Of a stretch of DNA of 64,000 bases, positions 45,701-54,390 are shown in pieces. The first letter of the stretch is position 1; each line of letters begins with the position of its first letter. Both the position numbers and the translations under genes were made by a program. The notes beneath the pieces were generated by a model, which saw only the letters and a list, made by a program, of their open reading frames with translations, made no database searches and had not been told where the DNA came from. Origin of the DNA: Antedon mediterranea (taxonomy: Eukaryota; Echinodermata; Crinoidea; Comatulida; Antedonidae); assembly GCF_964355755.1 (NCBI RefSeq), contig NC_092680.1:4441001-4505000 (forward strand). The letters are read 5' to 3'.

Positions 45701-46691
45701 ATATAAATAAATATAAATTATAAATATATATTGTTTATTTTATGTCTTTAGGCACAATGTTAATAATAGTAAATTAATCACTGTCCTATCAGATAGGTGG
45801 TCATCTCCCTGAACGATGATGATTGTAAAAAAACAATCTGGTTTTGCCCCTAATAATATACTGGTATTGACAATGGTGCATGGCAGTATATGAATTCGGT
45901 CGGTGAACGTGTTCACACTTTGTTTGTAATACATAACAGCACGCATGTGGATAAAATACATTATTCTTCTTTAAATGGTGACGGAATCATTAAAATACGA
46001 TGTTAAAAAACAAAACTGTGTATTTTACAGACCTGAGTATCTTCAAAAGAAGGCAATGTTACTAAACCAATCAGATAGTATGCGTCTAGCCAATAGCAAA
46101 GAAACGAGTAAGGAAACTAAACGCGATTCTATGACGTCAAACAGATCGAAACGCAGTGGTGGAAGTTCAGTAGGCATATCCCCTGCAACACCAGACGATT
46201 GCACACCAATACCAACACCTACTCCTTCCTCACCTTCACCATCGACCACCAGTGAATATTCGGCTTTTCCAGGATTTACACCTACTCCCAGTGAAATGCA
46301 ATACCAGTGGGTTCCTATGCATAGGTATGAAGACATACTGGAAAAGGACATACAGGAAACCGATAAACGAGGGTTGCGGGCCAAAGAAAACGGAGACGAT
46401 GTGTACCAAAACGCACCGTTGAACAACAGAACAAAAAGAAATTCGAACCCATTACGGACAATTGCGGAGGAGTTAGAAGCCCAGTTCCGTAAACAGGGCG
46501 TTACGTTATTCAAGAAACAAAATGAGAACCTAAAAAATCACGAATACGTGAATAAGAACGCCGCCAGCAACCAAAACACGTACGTCTGTCGGAGTGAAAC
46601 GGACTGGGTTGAAAACTCAATATATGAAACGGGATCAGTTGCGAACAACACGAAAAACTATGAAATATTTTACCGCATGCCAACTCTCTGA
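27664..46691 (+). CDS. Gene B: single-pass MAM-domain receptor-like protein with proline-rich stalk, 7 exons, 583 aa
   Basis: Exons: 27664-27736, 32118-32258, 33691-33977, 34199-34274, 43942-44352, 45510-45612, 46031-46691. The coding length is 1752 nt, with GT/AG at every junction and phases 1,1,0,1,1,2. A signal peptide (1-24) precedes a MAM domain (about 26-192: Cys28 and Cys35, central strands LVMFYYF, closing DEYYLMI). A stalk (193-330) follows with a Pro-rich part near 208-272, including RVTNPPPP twice. The transmembrane helix (334-356) ends at RCIGR, and the tail runs 357-583. The tail has a Ser/Thr-Pro block (PTPTPSSPSPS) and tyrosines in YEDI, YQN (Y488) and YVN (Y535). ATG 27664 is the first ATG in its open frame and has A at -3. 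Paralogue of gene A, transcribed away from it. Extra or alternative exons in the 9.7-kb intron 4 cannot be excluded. Role: probable adhesion or signalling receptor (inference). Confidence 0.87.
31760..31988 (-). mobile_element. tRNA(Asp)-like SINE (type S3)
   Basis: On the minus strand: GCCGAGTGGTTAGGACAC, an anticodon-loop region CTGTCAT (GTC, Asp) and a B-box GGGTTCAATTCCC, then a body with GGAAAGGAACTGGCCACC. Mismatched stems and the non-tRNA body argue against a functional tRNA gene. It lies in intron 1 of gene B. Confidence 0.7.
32118..32258 (+). CDS. Gene B exon 2: first part of MAM domain
   Basis: Phase 1 to phase 1 after TTCTTCCAG. Encodes YQCTFSELGMCGF and the DLINWTKQ segment, aligning with CNFENSGACGY...GWKRT of gene A. 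The donor is G|GTAAGA. Confidence 0.85.
33483..33648. mobile_element. Family A inverted-repeat MITE
   Basis: TGTCTACACTATCAAACTA on the left and TTTGATAGTGTAGACAGAGC on the right, with tandem CCCAAACA(C/T)G core units. It ends 43 bp before exon 3 of gene B. Confidence 0.78.
33691..33977 (+). CDS. Gene B exon 3: central MAM domain
   Basis: Phase 1 to phase 0, 287 nt (gene A: 281 nt). Encodes GTHLCACY, then VRLVMFYYFKLRDQSALHI and a GWKKIDIEF strand. Unlike gene A there is no cysteine in the second half; two cysteines sit close together in CAC instead. The donor is AAG|GTAATA. Confidence 0.86.
34199..34274 (+). CDS. Gene B exon 4: C-terminal MAM strand
   Basis: 76 nt, phase 0 to phase 1, acceptor CTTTATAG and donor G|GTAAGA. 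Encodes LEFEAVVTAIEYNSVRIDEY, the MAM closing segment with I-D before the last strand. Confidence 0.85.
38316..38456. mobile_element. Family A inverted-repeat MITE
   Basis: AAGCTCTGTCTACACTATC and GATAGTGTAGACAAAGCTT with flanking TA; intron 4 of gene B. Confidence 0.8.
39468..39602. mobile_element. Family A inverted-repeat MITE
   Basis: AGCTACACTATCTAACTAG at the left and TTTAATAGTGTAGACTGAAC at the right; the core CCCAAATATGG and TGTCCATATATGGGCACAT are intact. Confidence 0.72.
41566..41690 (+). repeat. Family D minisatellite element, short subtype
   Basis: AGTCGCGTTTGCACGCGACT head, CTCACTATGTCGGTCG, a short GGTC run, and a CACGCGGCTGCAGCCATG tail. Preceded by CTCTTTTT as in other copies. 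Confidence 0.65.
42101..42592 (+). pseudogene. 5'-truncated CR1/L2-like LINE 3' end
   Basis: The frame 42101-42535 encodes RRSHISPVLRELHWLPI...RTLRSSD...APTLWNSLPPQIK...FKKLLK, the well-known C-terminal region of CR1/L2-group reverse transcriptase proteins. A GCTTTATAAATATTG 3' end and an ATA/ATT microsatellite tail follow. It sits in intron 4 of gene B; the catalytic region is absent. Confidence 0.85.
42622..42808. mobile_element. Family A MITE with a 56-bp insertion in its right terminal repeat
   Basis: The right repeat reads TTTGATAGTG, then 56 foreign bases (42737-42792), then AGTGTAGACAGAGC. AGTG is present on both sides as a target duplication. TA follows the element. Confidence 0.78.
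43942..44352 (+). CDS. Gene B exon 5: proline-rich extracellular stalk
   Basis: 411 nt, phase 1 to phase 1, after AAATATTTCAG and before C|GTAAGT. It has Asn-rich then Pro/Arg/Lys-rich sequence with a duplicated eight-residue unit (RVTNPPPP). It then runs into a non-repetitive segment (NVYLATDRGLVPGGFYP). It probably forms an extended spacer holding the MAM domain off the membrane. Confidence 0.82.
45510..45612 (+). CDS. Gene B exon 6: transmembrane helix
   Basis: 103 nt, phase 1 to phase 2, acceptor after a long T run (TTTTTTTTCAG). Encodes LVAVAVGLGLFLVFLVVMVA then WVIRCIGR, a hydrophobic helix with a basic cytoplasmic edge. The donor is AC|GTAAGT. Confidence 0.87.
46031..46691 (+). CDS. 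Gene B exon 7: cytoplasmic tail and stop
   Basis: Entered in phase 2 after TATTTTACAG; 219 residues and a stop. Basic and Ser-rich at the start, then a Thr-Pro/Ser-Pro block, then a charged half with about nine tyrosines, including YEDI, YQN and YVN. It ends in Arg-Met-Pro-Thr-Leu. Confidence 0.87.
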
Positions 46692-47072
46692 ATGCGACTT
46701 TATTATGACTGGTTTTGTATCAGTAGTGCACCATTGGTGACAATGTTCGAACGCTGTGCGTAAAAACAGTGTCGAAGTTGACCATCGGCGGTTCCACTCT
46801 ATCACACCACCACCAATACCGAGTGCAGCGCATGGGTGTGTGTGGATGGGTGCACATTAGTTTCGCCTATTGAGCATGCCAGCAATTATTCTAATTAATA
46901 ATTACGTAACGCAATAATGTTGTATTACCATTGTATAGAGATGATTTTAACTTTACTTATTAACAGTGTCCATTTTGATTGAAATGGTTATCGATTAACC
47001 TATTAATGTATATTATTGACATTGAAAATGAATGTATTTAATGACGAAGTTGACAATTATTGTCTATGGTGT

Positions 47073-47078
47073 AATAAA
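47073..47078 (+). promoter_or_regulatory. Candidate poly(A) signal of gene B
   Basis: AATAAA 382 nt after the gene B stop codon and just upstream of a family A inverted-repeat element that starts at 47101. Confidence 0.45.
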
Positions 47079-47100
47079 GTAAGGCACCTCAATATTCTTA

Positions 47101-47251
47101 AGCTCTATCTGCACTATCAAGAAAAAGTGTGATAAGCCCAAATATGGTAGTGATATACCCAAATATGGTAGTGGTATGGATATCATCATGTCCATATAAT
47201 GGGCGCAACAATTTTTGTTACACATAAAGTTTGATAGTGTAGACAGAGCTT
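47101..47251. mobile_element. Family A inverted-repeat MITE
   Basis: AGCTCTATCTGCACTATCAA and GATAGTGTAGACAGAGCTT flanked by TA. Two tandem 21-bp core units (CCCAAATATGGTAGTG...). Just after gene B. Confidence 0.78.
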
Positions 47252-48409
47252 TAGTGTGGTAGCCATATCACATAAACAAATACTGATGTTTGTATCTTCT
47301 GTTTATACTCACATCATCGTTTACGCCACGTGCTAAAGTATTTTGATTGGCCTGGGCGAATTAGTTAGGCCTACGTCTTAGTAAGAAACATGGAATCTTC
47401 TCCCTCTGAAAATGACGGTGACGTAACTTTTTTTACGTCACGTTATGACATATCATCTTCTTATAATATGAATCGCAACACTTGCATTTTATATTTTTTT
47501 TTAAAGTTCGCTTGAAACCGTTAACCTGTAGAATGTATTAATTTCTTTACAAAAGATTTAACAATGGGAAATTCCCTAATAGTCATATTGTATTGGCGAT
47601 ACAGCTAACGCATTGTGGTCGTTGTATATTGTGTCTACATACAGTATAGTTAGGCTTGTATTGATCAATCATGATAAATACAGTTCCGTAATCTGTTGCA
47701 ATATCGCACATGTGAAAACATACGATTATCAAAAAATTATGGAAATCAGATATCAATGAATTCACCTTTGTTTAATAGCCTCCAATGAGCAGTGTTATAA
47801 CGTAAGGCGCAAAGCCCCAGGTTATCACTTCTTATGTGTGCTCCAACCCTAGGTAGTTGCATTGGGCTACTTATACATACTCTTGGTCCTTTAAGCTCTG
47901 AGATCCTTGTGTCCAGCCAGTGATATACAGTAAATCTACTGACGGCAATGTAATGACATAAAGCCAGGATGACGATCTATTATCGTGTTTTTATCCATCA
48001 CTATACTAGTAGTCATTTTAACAACAATTATTTCGTATATACCTTTATACTAACATGATGATTGCAGGTTGAAATCAATTTATCCACCGATTTATTTTAT
48101 GTTTTGGATTTACGGAAATCAAGATGTATTATATATACAGGGCCTAAATTTCCCGTCACTCGTCATTCATTAAAAATAGGAACCAGGTACCACACAACAA
48201 AAGCAATTGTTGTAACTTACAATAACTTTATTCACAGACTGTATATTCAACCGGGAAATAAAAACACTGTTTAATATTCAGGATAAAAGGTAGCATCGAA
48301 TATGTTGAATAACTTCCTTTTCATTTATTATCTAACGTTGTGATAGACAGAGTCGTCCGACATACCAGTCTTGTACTACCATTTAATTGATATATGAACG
48401 TGAGCTACA

Positions 48410-48416
48410 ATGGAAG
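48410..48416 (+). CDS. Gene C exon 1: 7-nt start of coding sequence
   Basis: ATGGAAG followed by GTGAGA. A at -3 and G at +4 give a strong start context. Phase 1 joins exon 2 in the one frame that opens a signal peptide. Confidence 0.62.
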
Positions 48417-51400
48417 GTGAGATATTGCTTCTAATTTGTATATTTAATTGATAAAGTGTGCTATTGTTCGTTTAAAGTGTAACTAAAGGCCAATTTACAC
48501 AGACGACCGGTAACAGTGATATAAATATAGAATCTATATGTTATTCATTATAGCCATTTGCAAACCACGCGGAGCGGACGAGAGGTTCCCGCTCAGGATA
48601 GATACAGATTCTACGTGGGACAAGCTATGCGGTTTTCCGCTTACCGTTACCGCTCATCTGTGTAAATTGGCCTTAATATGTCATACCTAAACTAAGTAAA
48701 ATGTTTCTGTTGTAATTCGGTTAGGCCTAGGTCCATGGCCTAAACAGTCTCAATATAATACAATTCTTTAACAGTTTTTTTTATCAGCTATTCGTCTCAA
48801 TGTGGCCTAAATCAAGTGATGTTAGCCTCATTACGTTTTATATCATATACTGTATTTCATTTTGACTATAAAGAGGAGCCAATGAGGAGAACGAAAACTA
48901 AACGTACTAATTTTCGCAATAGAACAACAGTTGATTTTTTAAATAGTTCACATTTTGCAAAAGTGATCTCAAGTAAAGCTAAGGATGGGTTCACACGCCT
49001 GAACACATCGGCCATAATAATGGGAATAATGTTTCCTCCTCGTCGACAGCGAAACCCTACCTTTTCTGGTAGGCTATATTCACGTATGGTACATACAATT
49101 GGAAGGGCATGACATGTACTAGGGAGTTGCTAATTAACCCCCATGGTAGGCCTACATGTTATACCCTTCCAATATCATTAAGCATTTCGCCTGTTAAGAA
49201 TATAACACTGTACAACATATACTGTATTTTGTCTATTTCCTTTTTCATTTTTTTGAAATAATCTAATGTTTGACAATTTAATTTAGTGTTTGGTTAGTTT
49301 CCGTGGCAGATAAAATAAAATGAATGCTGAATTGCATTTGATGATAATAGACCCTCCACTAATTTTATCAGTGGTGGAAATGATACTAATTAATTGGTAT
49401 AATGTTTAATTCGTTCACATAATACAATTATTAACTCAATGGCGCAGACATAACTAATAAGGAAATAGAACCGGAAGGGTGTGCTAGTAGATGTAGTTAC
49501 TGATACAAATAATGTAAGAAAACTGAAAATAAAGGAAGAATGTATTTAGACACTTACCGAAAAAGAGGGAGTGGTCCAAATCCTGAGATAGACATCAACA
49601 ACTTGTAGAAAATAAGTCAATGAATGTTAATATTTTGTTGTATGTTAATACACTGTGCCTCAATGGACCCAATCGTTTGTAGTTTACCGTCACCTTTATT
49701 CATTCAATGTTTCATTACATAATTTTTTTAACATTTTTTACCTTTTTTCATTATTTTCTGTTTTTCCTCATTGATATCATAATTCTAACCTTTAGTATCA
49801 TACATTAATACAAAGTGTTTTTTTTTTTTTTAAATCTTCTATTTACTATAACCAATTGTATATTAATTAGAATTCTTAACTACATACATCAAATGCATCA
49901 TGACGTCATCACCTTTACTATACATATTCCTTGATTTAAAGATTACTCTATTTTGCTTAGTATTATTAAACCACAAACATTTTTCTTCTCCACTAACTAA
50001 TAAAAACACCGGAGAAAAAAACAAGTACAACACCCGTGTCCTCTTTATTTATTTTTAAAACTAACATCTAAACATTAATATAATTATTATTATAGCATCA
50101 TTATAATTTTCTGATGTGTTACATCACATGGATGGACATACTACTCGTTTTTTTCGCTCTACTCTACCTCACTCACTCTCACTCGCTCAATCTTTTCATC
50201 TTAACGTGTCTTCCTCTTCTGTGCTTGACATTAAAACTGCCCTTAAGATGTAACCTATAATTTATTACACTTACATTAATTATTATAATAACTATAACAA
50301 TAATCATAATAACAATAATTACAATAATTGAAATAATAACAACTACAGTAGTAATGACTATAATTGTTATGTGTTTAAATTTTAAATGTAAATATGTATA
50401 CTTATGTTTGTATGATGTAGTATGTTTTAGCGGATATTAGCCCTTGATGGCATTTGCAGAAATAAAGAAACTGAATTGAATTGAATTGTTACGATGAATA
50501 AATAATGAGACTTGTTACAAAATATACAGTCTGTTTGCCTACTTTTTAATATAATAATAATAATAATAATAACGTTGAAGCTCAGCTCGAAAACAAAACA
50601 AAAACAGAACAAAATATAATTTATCCGTGGGAAATCAAACCAATCTCAACGCCTATTTACTATAGTTTACAGTATACACACGACGAAGAACAGACTAGGT
50701 GTATGTTGGCTGGCTATTGTTGTTACAATTAGGACTGATTTAATTACACTGCTTCCTTGTGAACACAAATTTAAAAAAAAAACGTTTATTAAATTTAATT
50801 TCCATTTACACTTCCTTGTATTTTGCAAAAAGGCTACACTTGACCTTAAAAACCTTAATTAAAGCCTATATATATATTTTTTAAATGACGTGTTAAATTT
50901 AATTTTCCAGAATGTCCTGATTTTTAACCAAAAAATATAAGGTATCTACCTAGTTTAATATTATTCCACGAAGATGGCGTATTTTTCTACGGCAAAATAT
51001 ACTAAATGCAAGACAATTATTAAACTGTTGATGACAGCAAAGACTAAATAACAAACGAAGATCCACCCAGTAATTACCACACTTGAATATCAATATTTAG
51101 ATGATTTTCTTGTATATTATTAAACATAATACTTTTTTCTTTTCTATTGTGTCTCAGGTCAATTCAAGAAAATACTTTTGTATGGTGCCCTCTCTTTTAT
51201 TGTGTTTTATATCAAAACTGCATATGGAGCTGCGACAGAGGATTACACCATACTTGTCACAGAAACTATTAACACAACGATAGAAACAACTCAAACGTAT
51301 ACGACACTTCCAGATTCAACGCAAGTATCTACATCATATTATTCTGACACAACACAAGCGTCTACAAATGCTTCTACAGAATCAATGACAAATTCTACCA

Positions 51401-54390
51401 TGATGGATAGGTCTACAGCACTAACATCAACGACATCTTCTGCCACAACACAAACGTCTGAAACACCTCTTGACACAACACAAGTATCGACAACGTCTGC
51501 TAGTACAACACAAGTATTGACAACGTCTTCTAACACAACACAAATGGCTGAAACACCTCTAGACACAACACAAGCATCGACAACCTATGCTAGTACAGCA
51601 CAAGCATTGACCACGTCTGCCAACACAACCCAAACGTATACAACACCTTCAACCACAACACAAACTTCTGCAACATCGTCTACAATGACGCAAACATCCA
51701 GAACACCTGCATCTACAACACAGGCATCTACAACATCTAAAACAACACCACCATTTACATCTGCTAAGACAGTACGAATGTCTACATCACTTTCGGGCAC
51801 AACTGAAACATATGCAAGTGCAACAAGTAGTAAAGGGTCAACTGAAGAACAATTGTGGTACAAAAAAGGTGGATTAGCCTGTCAGATTATTAATTTTATT
51901 TTTTTTAAATTTAATATGCCCGACGTCTGTCGTGAACGACAATGTCAAACAGTCTTACAATATTGGGTGAAACTAAGCCAGGACTGTTTACTATTGGCTG
52001 GTCCTATCAATAACCAATGGCAGTGCTATCTTGGCCAGAGGCGAGGAATAAGCCAATATCTCTAAAGGACCTTTCACACCTGTTCCGGCATCGAACGCCA
52101 ATGTTTCGTTTTCACGACGCTCCACGCGGCCAAGCACCAATCGATATGCGCGTAGCCGCGTAAAAACGAAACATTGACGTTCGATTGGATTTGCCGTCGC
52201 CGGACCGGAACCGTGCCGGAGCAGGTGTGAAAGGCCCTTAAGGCAGATACTAGATGCAGAGGCTTTCATAAGAGTCAGCAGTGCTGCTTTCAAAATGTTT
52301 AAAGGGTCTCCATATACATAATAATAATAATATATAATAATATAACAATTTATACAGCGCACATATCCACTAAAAGTGCTCAAGGCGCTAAATTTGAACA
52401 TACATACATAAATTGTCTCTGTTAAACTTTAAAAAATCAAGGTCTAAATTTCAATACAATCTAATAAGGAAAGTAAGCAAACAAATTTAAAATGTTTTTC
52501 TTCAAGATTGGGTAGTTCCCGTGTTTGCGTGTGTCGGAGCCGTGATCCTGGTCATGTTGCTATGCCTTGTTTACCAATGCGGACGTCAAGGAAATATTGG
52601 GTGAGTTTTTCAAAATGTGTGATGTTTTCTTCTATATATTGCTGTTTAGTGTATACGTTTTGACTTATATTGTAGTTTGTTTATTTTTTCGCCTTTTCTT
52701 TAAAGAATTAAGGTGTTTAATGCCTCTTTTTAGTCGCGTGGAAGCGACTCTATAGTTCACTATGTCGGTCGGTCGGTCTGTCTGTCGGTCTGTCTGTCGG
52801 TCTGTCTGTCTGTCGGTCCGGTATCACTATGCGTTTTATCGCTTTCTGACCTTATCTTGATATCAGTTTAATCTAGCTAGGTCAATTTTTCACAGTATAT
52901 TCCTTATGGCCAGGAATCAATGTGGTTATGTTTTCACGGTGCGCAATAAAAAATTACGTGGTCTACGCACGATTTAACGAAATCACGTTTGTAATCATAT
53001 CTTCACAACCATGAATCACAATTAAATAAAATTTGGTACTCATAAATTTCAGGGCATAAATCATCATATGGCAATACAATTACGTGCGTAGCGCATGTAA
53101 CGCATGCGTACGCGCGCTTAACATTTTCAAAATTTATTTTCGATGAAATAAGAGTACATTTCAGGCAATTTTAAGCGTTTACAAAATTGCCATGAGTGCG
53201 CATATTTTTGCGCGCGCACTGCGCGTTAAATGTTATTGCGCACTCTTTTTGCCCGATTTCTGTTTTCTTGACTTACTTTTCAACTCGAAATTACGTTATA
53301 CGAGCACGTCGAAAGTGACAGGCTACGCACGTGTAAATTAAAAAAAAATAAATGTTTTTAAACATTTCAACATTTTTAAACATGTTCAGTAATTTCGGTC
53401 AGTATAGTTCACTATGTCGGTCGGTCGGTCTCTCTGTCTGTCTGTCTGTCGGTCTGTCGGTCTGTCTGTCGGTCCGGTATCACTATGCATTGTAGCACGC
53501 GACTTAATGGCTGTTGGCCTTGTTTTTACTCTTTTTACCATTTTTCGGGAAATAAATATAGTGAATTCTCCCCCCCCCCCCCCCCCAAAGGCTTACTATT
53601 TAATTGTGTTATTATTTACCAGAAAAAAGAAGTGTTTTTAAATGTCTGGATGAATTAATCAATTTCACCAATTACAATACTCTATATTTACATACTTATT
53701 AAATTGAAACTAATTGTTATGAATTTGTTCAAATAATGTAGAAAGCAATTGACGATGATAGGTTCTGGGGAGAGACTGAGACGCTGGTCTCACCGAGTTA
53801 CTCAAACATTCGACACAAACAACCAAGAAGACAGGGACGTGGAAGATGGTCACAACGTCAACATGTCGTCTTTCACCAAACCACAGATCGATACTGCCAA
53901 GGTGGATAAAGAAAAGCTACCAGAAAAGAATAATGAAACCAAACTAGATAGCACTAATGTCCAAAGTACCAAAACAGCAGAACAAGCAAGCGAAGTAGTT
54001 GATATTGAGCACAAGAAGCTTGATAACACCAATGTGAACAATTTAGAAACAGAAGAAGCAAGTGCAGTGGATGATGGTGGTGAGCAGAAGAAACTTGATA
54101 CTACTGATGTCCAAAATGCCGGAACAGAACAAGCACTCGATACTGGCAACACAAAAAGTGCAGGAGATAAAACTTTGGAGAAGTCACCCGTAGAAAGTAA
54201 AAGCATCAATCAAGAAGAAGAAATAAAGCCATCGACTGCTGCGACTCTAAGTGCAGAGACGGACAAACTAATACAACGTGATGACGATGTAAAGTCTGGA
54301 GAAGTAAACACAAGTGCAGAACTTAGCGATGCCACTGATGCTGATGCAGCAAATACTACACACTCGACAGAACATATTTTAGAACTATAA
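48410..54390 (+). CDS. Gene C: mucin-like single-pass membrane protein, 4 exons, 486 aa
   Basis: Exons: 48410-48416, 51158-51868, 52507-52600, 53742-54390. The coding length is 1461 nt, phases 1,1,2. The first coding exon is only ATGGAAG, and the join gives MEGQFKKILLYGALSFIVFY, a good signal peptide. Residues about 28-235 are Thr/Ser-rich with ten-residue units of the form xTTQxSTTSx, expected to be densely O-glycosylated. A Trp/Lys edge (WYKKDW) leads into the helix (about 243-265: VPVFACVGAVILVMLLCLVY). The tail (266-486) is acidic, has no tyrosine, and carries 25-residue KLDxTxV repeats. It follows gene B by 1.7 kb on the same strand and shares the stalk/TM/tail phase series of A and B. 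It may be a cell-surface mucin. The first microexon is the least certain part, although the phase fit and strong start context support it. Confidence 0.82.
48486..48673. mobile_element. MITE family G
   Basis: Terminal repeats AAGGCCAATTTACACAGACG and CATCTGTGTAAATTGGCCT flanked by TA; GC-richer core with inner inverted symmetry (CCGGTAACAGTG / CGTTACCG). In intron 1 of gene C. Confidence 0.7.
50128..50492 (+). pseudogene. Probable LINE 3' end with GAATT repeat tail
   Basis: A short frame (RFFRSTLPHSLSLAQSFHL...VLDIKTALKM stop) resembles the very C-terminus of CR1-like proteins. It is followed by an ATA-rich UTR, GGCATTTGCAGAAATAAAG and a TGAATTGAATTGAATTG tail. It is a remnant in intron 1 of gene C. 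Confidence 0.45.
51158..51868 (+). CDS. Gene C exon 2: signal peptide and mucin-like domain
   Basis: Acceptor GTGTCTCAG. The exon opens with QFKKILLYGALSFIVFY and continues into Thr/Ser repeats built from a 30-bp unit; one 90-bp higher-order copy is visible (ETPLDTTQ...twice). The donor AAAAG|GTGGAT is weaker than most here, but its phase 1 is the one that joins the helix exon. Reading through the donor gives a further 65 codons without mucin character. Confidence 0.82.
52065..52238. mobile_element. MITE family H
   Basis: Terminal repeats AAGGACCTTTCACACCTG and CAGGTGTGAAAGGCCCT, TA-flanked, with further internal inverted repeats (CCAATGTTTCGTTTT / AAACGAAACATTG). In intron 2 of gene C. Confidence 0.72.
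52300..52400 (-). mobile_element. LINE or SINE 3' tail fragment
   Basis: On the minus strand it reads GCGCCTTGAGCACTTTTAGT...GCGCTGTATAAATTG and then an ATT microsatellite, closely matching the 3' end of the LINE at 60105. Located in intron 2 of gene C. Confidence 0.6.
52507..52600 (+). CDS. Gene C exon 3: transmembrane helix
   Basis: 94 nt, phase 1 to phase 2, after TTCTTCAAG and before GG|GTGAGT. Encodes WVVPVFACVGAVILVMLLCL then VYQCGRQGN, a clear membrane segment. Confidence 0.85.
52732..53524 (+). repeat. Family D minisatellite element, long form
   Basis: Starts AGTCGCGTGGAAGCGACT and ends GCACGCGACTTAATGGCTGT plus TGGCCTTGTT. GGTCTGTC-type minisatellites sit near both ends (52763-52825, 53405-53478), each between TTCACTATGTCGG and GGTATCACTATGC. 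The 580-bp middle has no open frame of note. Intron 3 of gene C. Confidence 0.72.
53742..54390 (+). CDS. Gene C exon 4: acidic repeat-bearing tail and stop
   Basis: Entered in phase 2 after AATAATGTAG. A basic juxtamembrane part (ERLRRWSHR) is followed by an acidic, Asn/Thr/Glu-rich stretch. Exact 25-codon units start at 53941 and 54016, and a third diverging unit starts at 54091. No tyrosine or cysteine is present. Confidence 0.84.

Noticed and set aside
48816-49112. 98-codon frame in gene C intron 1, basic
   Set aside because: No recognisable domain and no phase-compatible splice sites.
51339-51863. Minus-strand Val-rich frames opposite the mucin exon
   Set aside because: Shadow of the 30-bp coding minisatellite.
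53850-54209. Minus-strand 119-codon frame opposite the gene C tail
   Set aside because: Antisense shadow of the acidic repeat exon.
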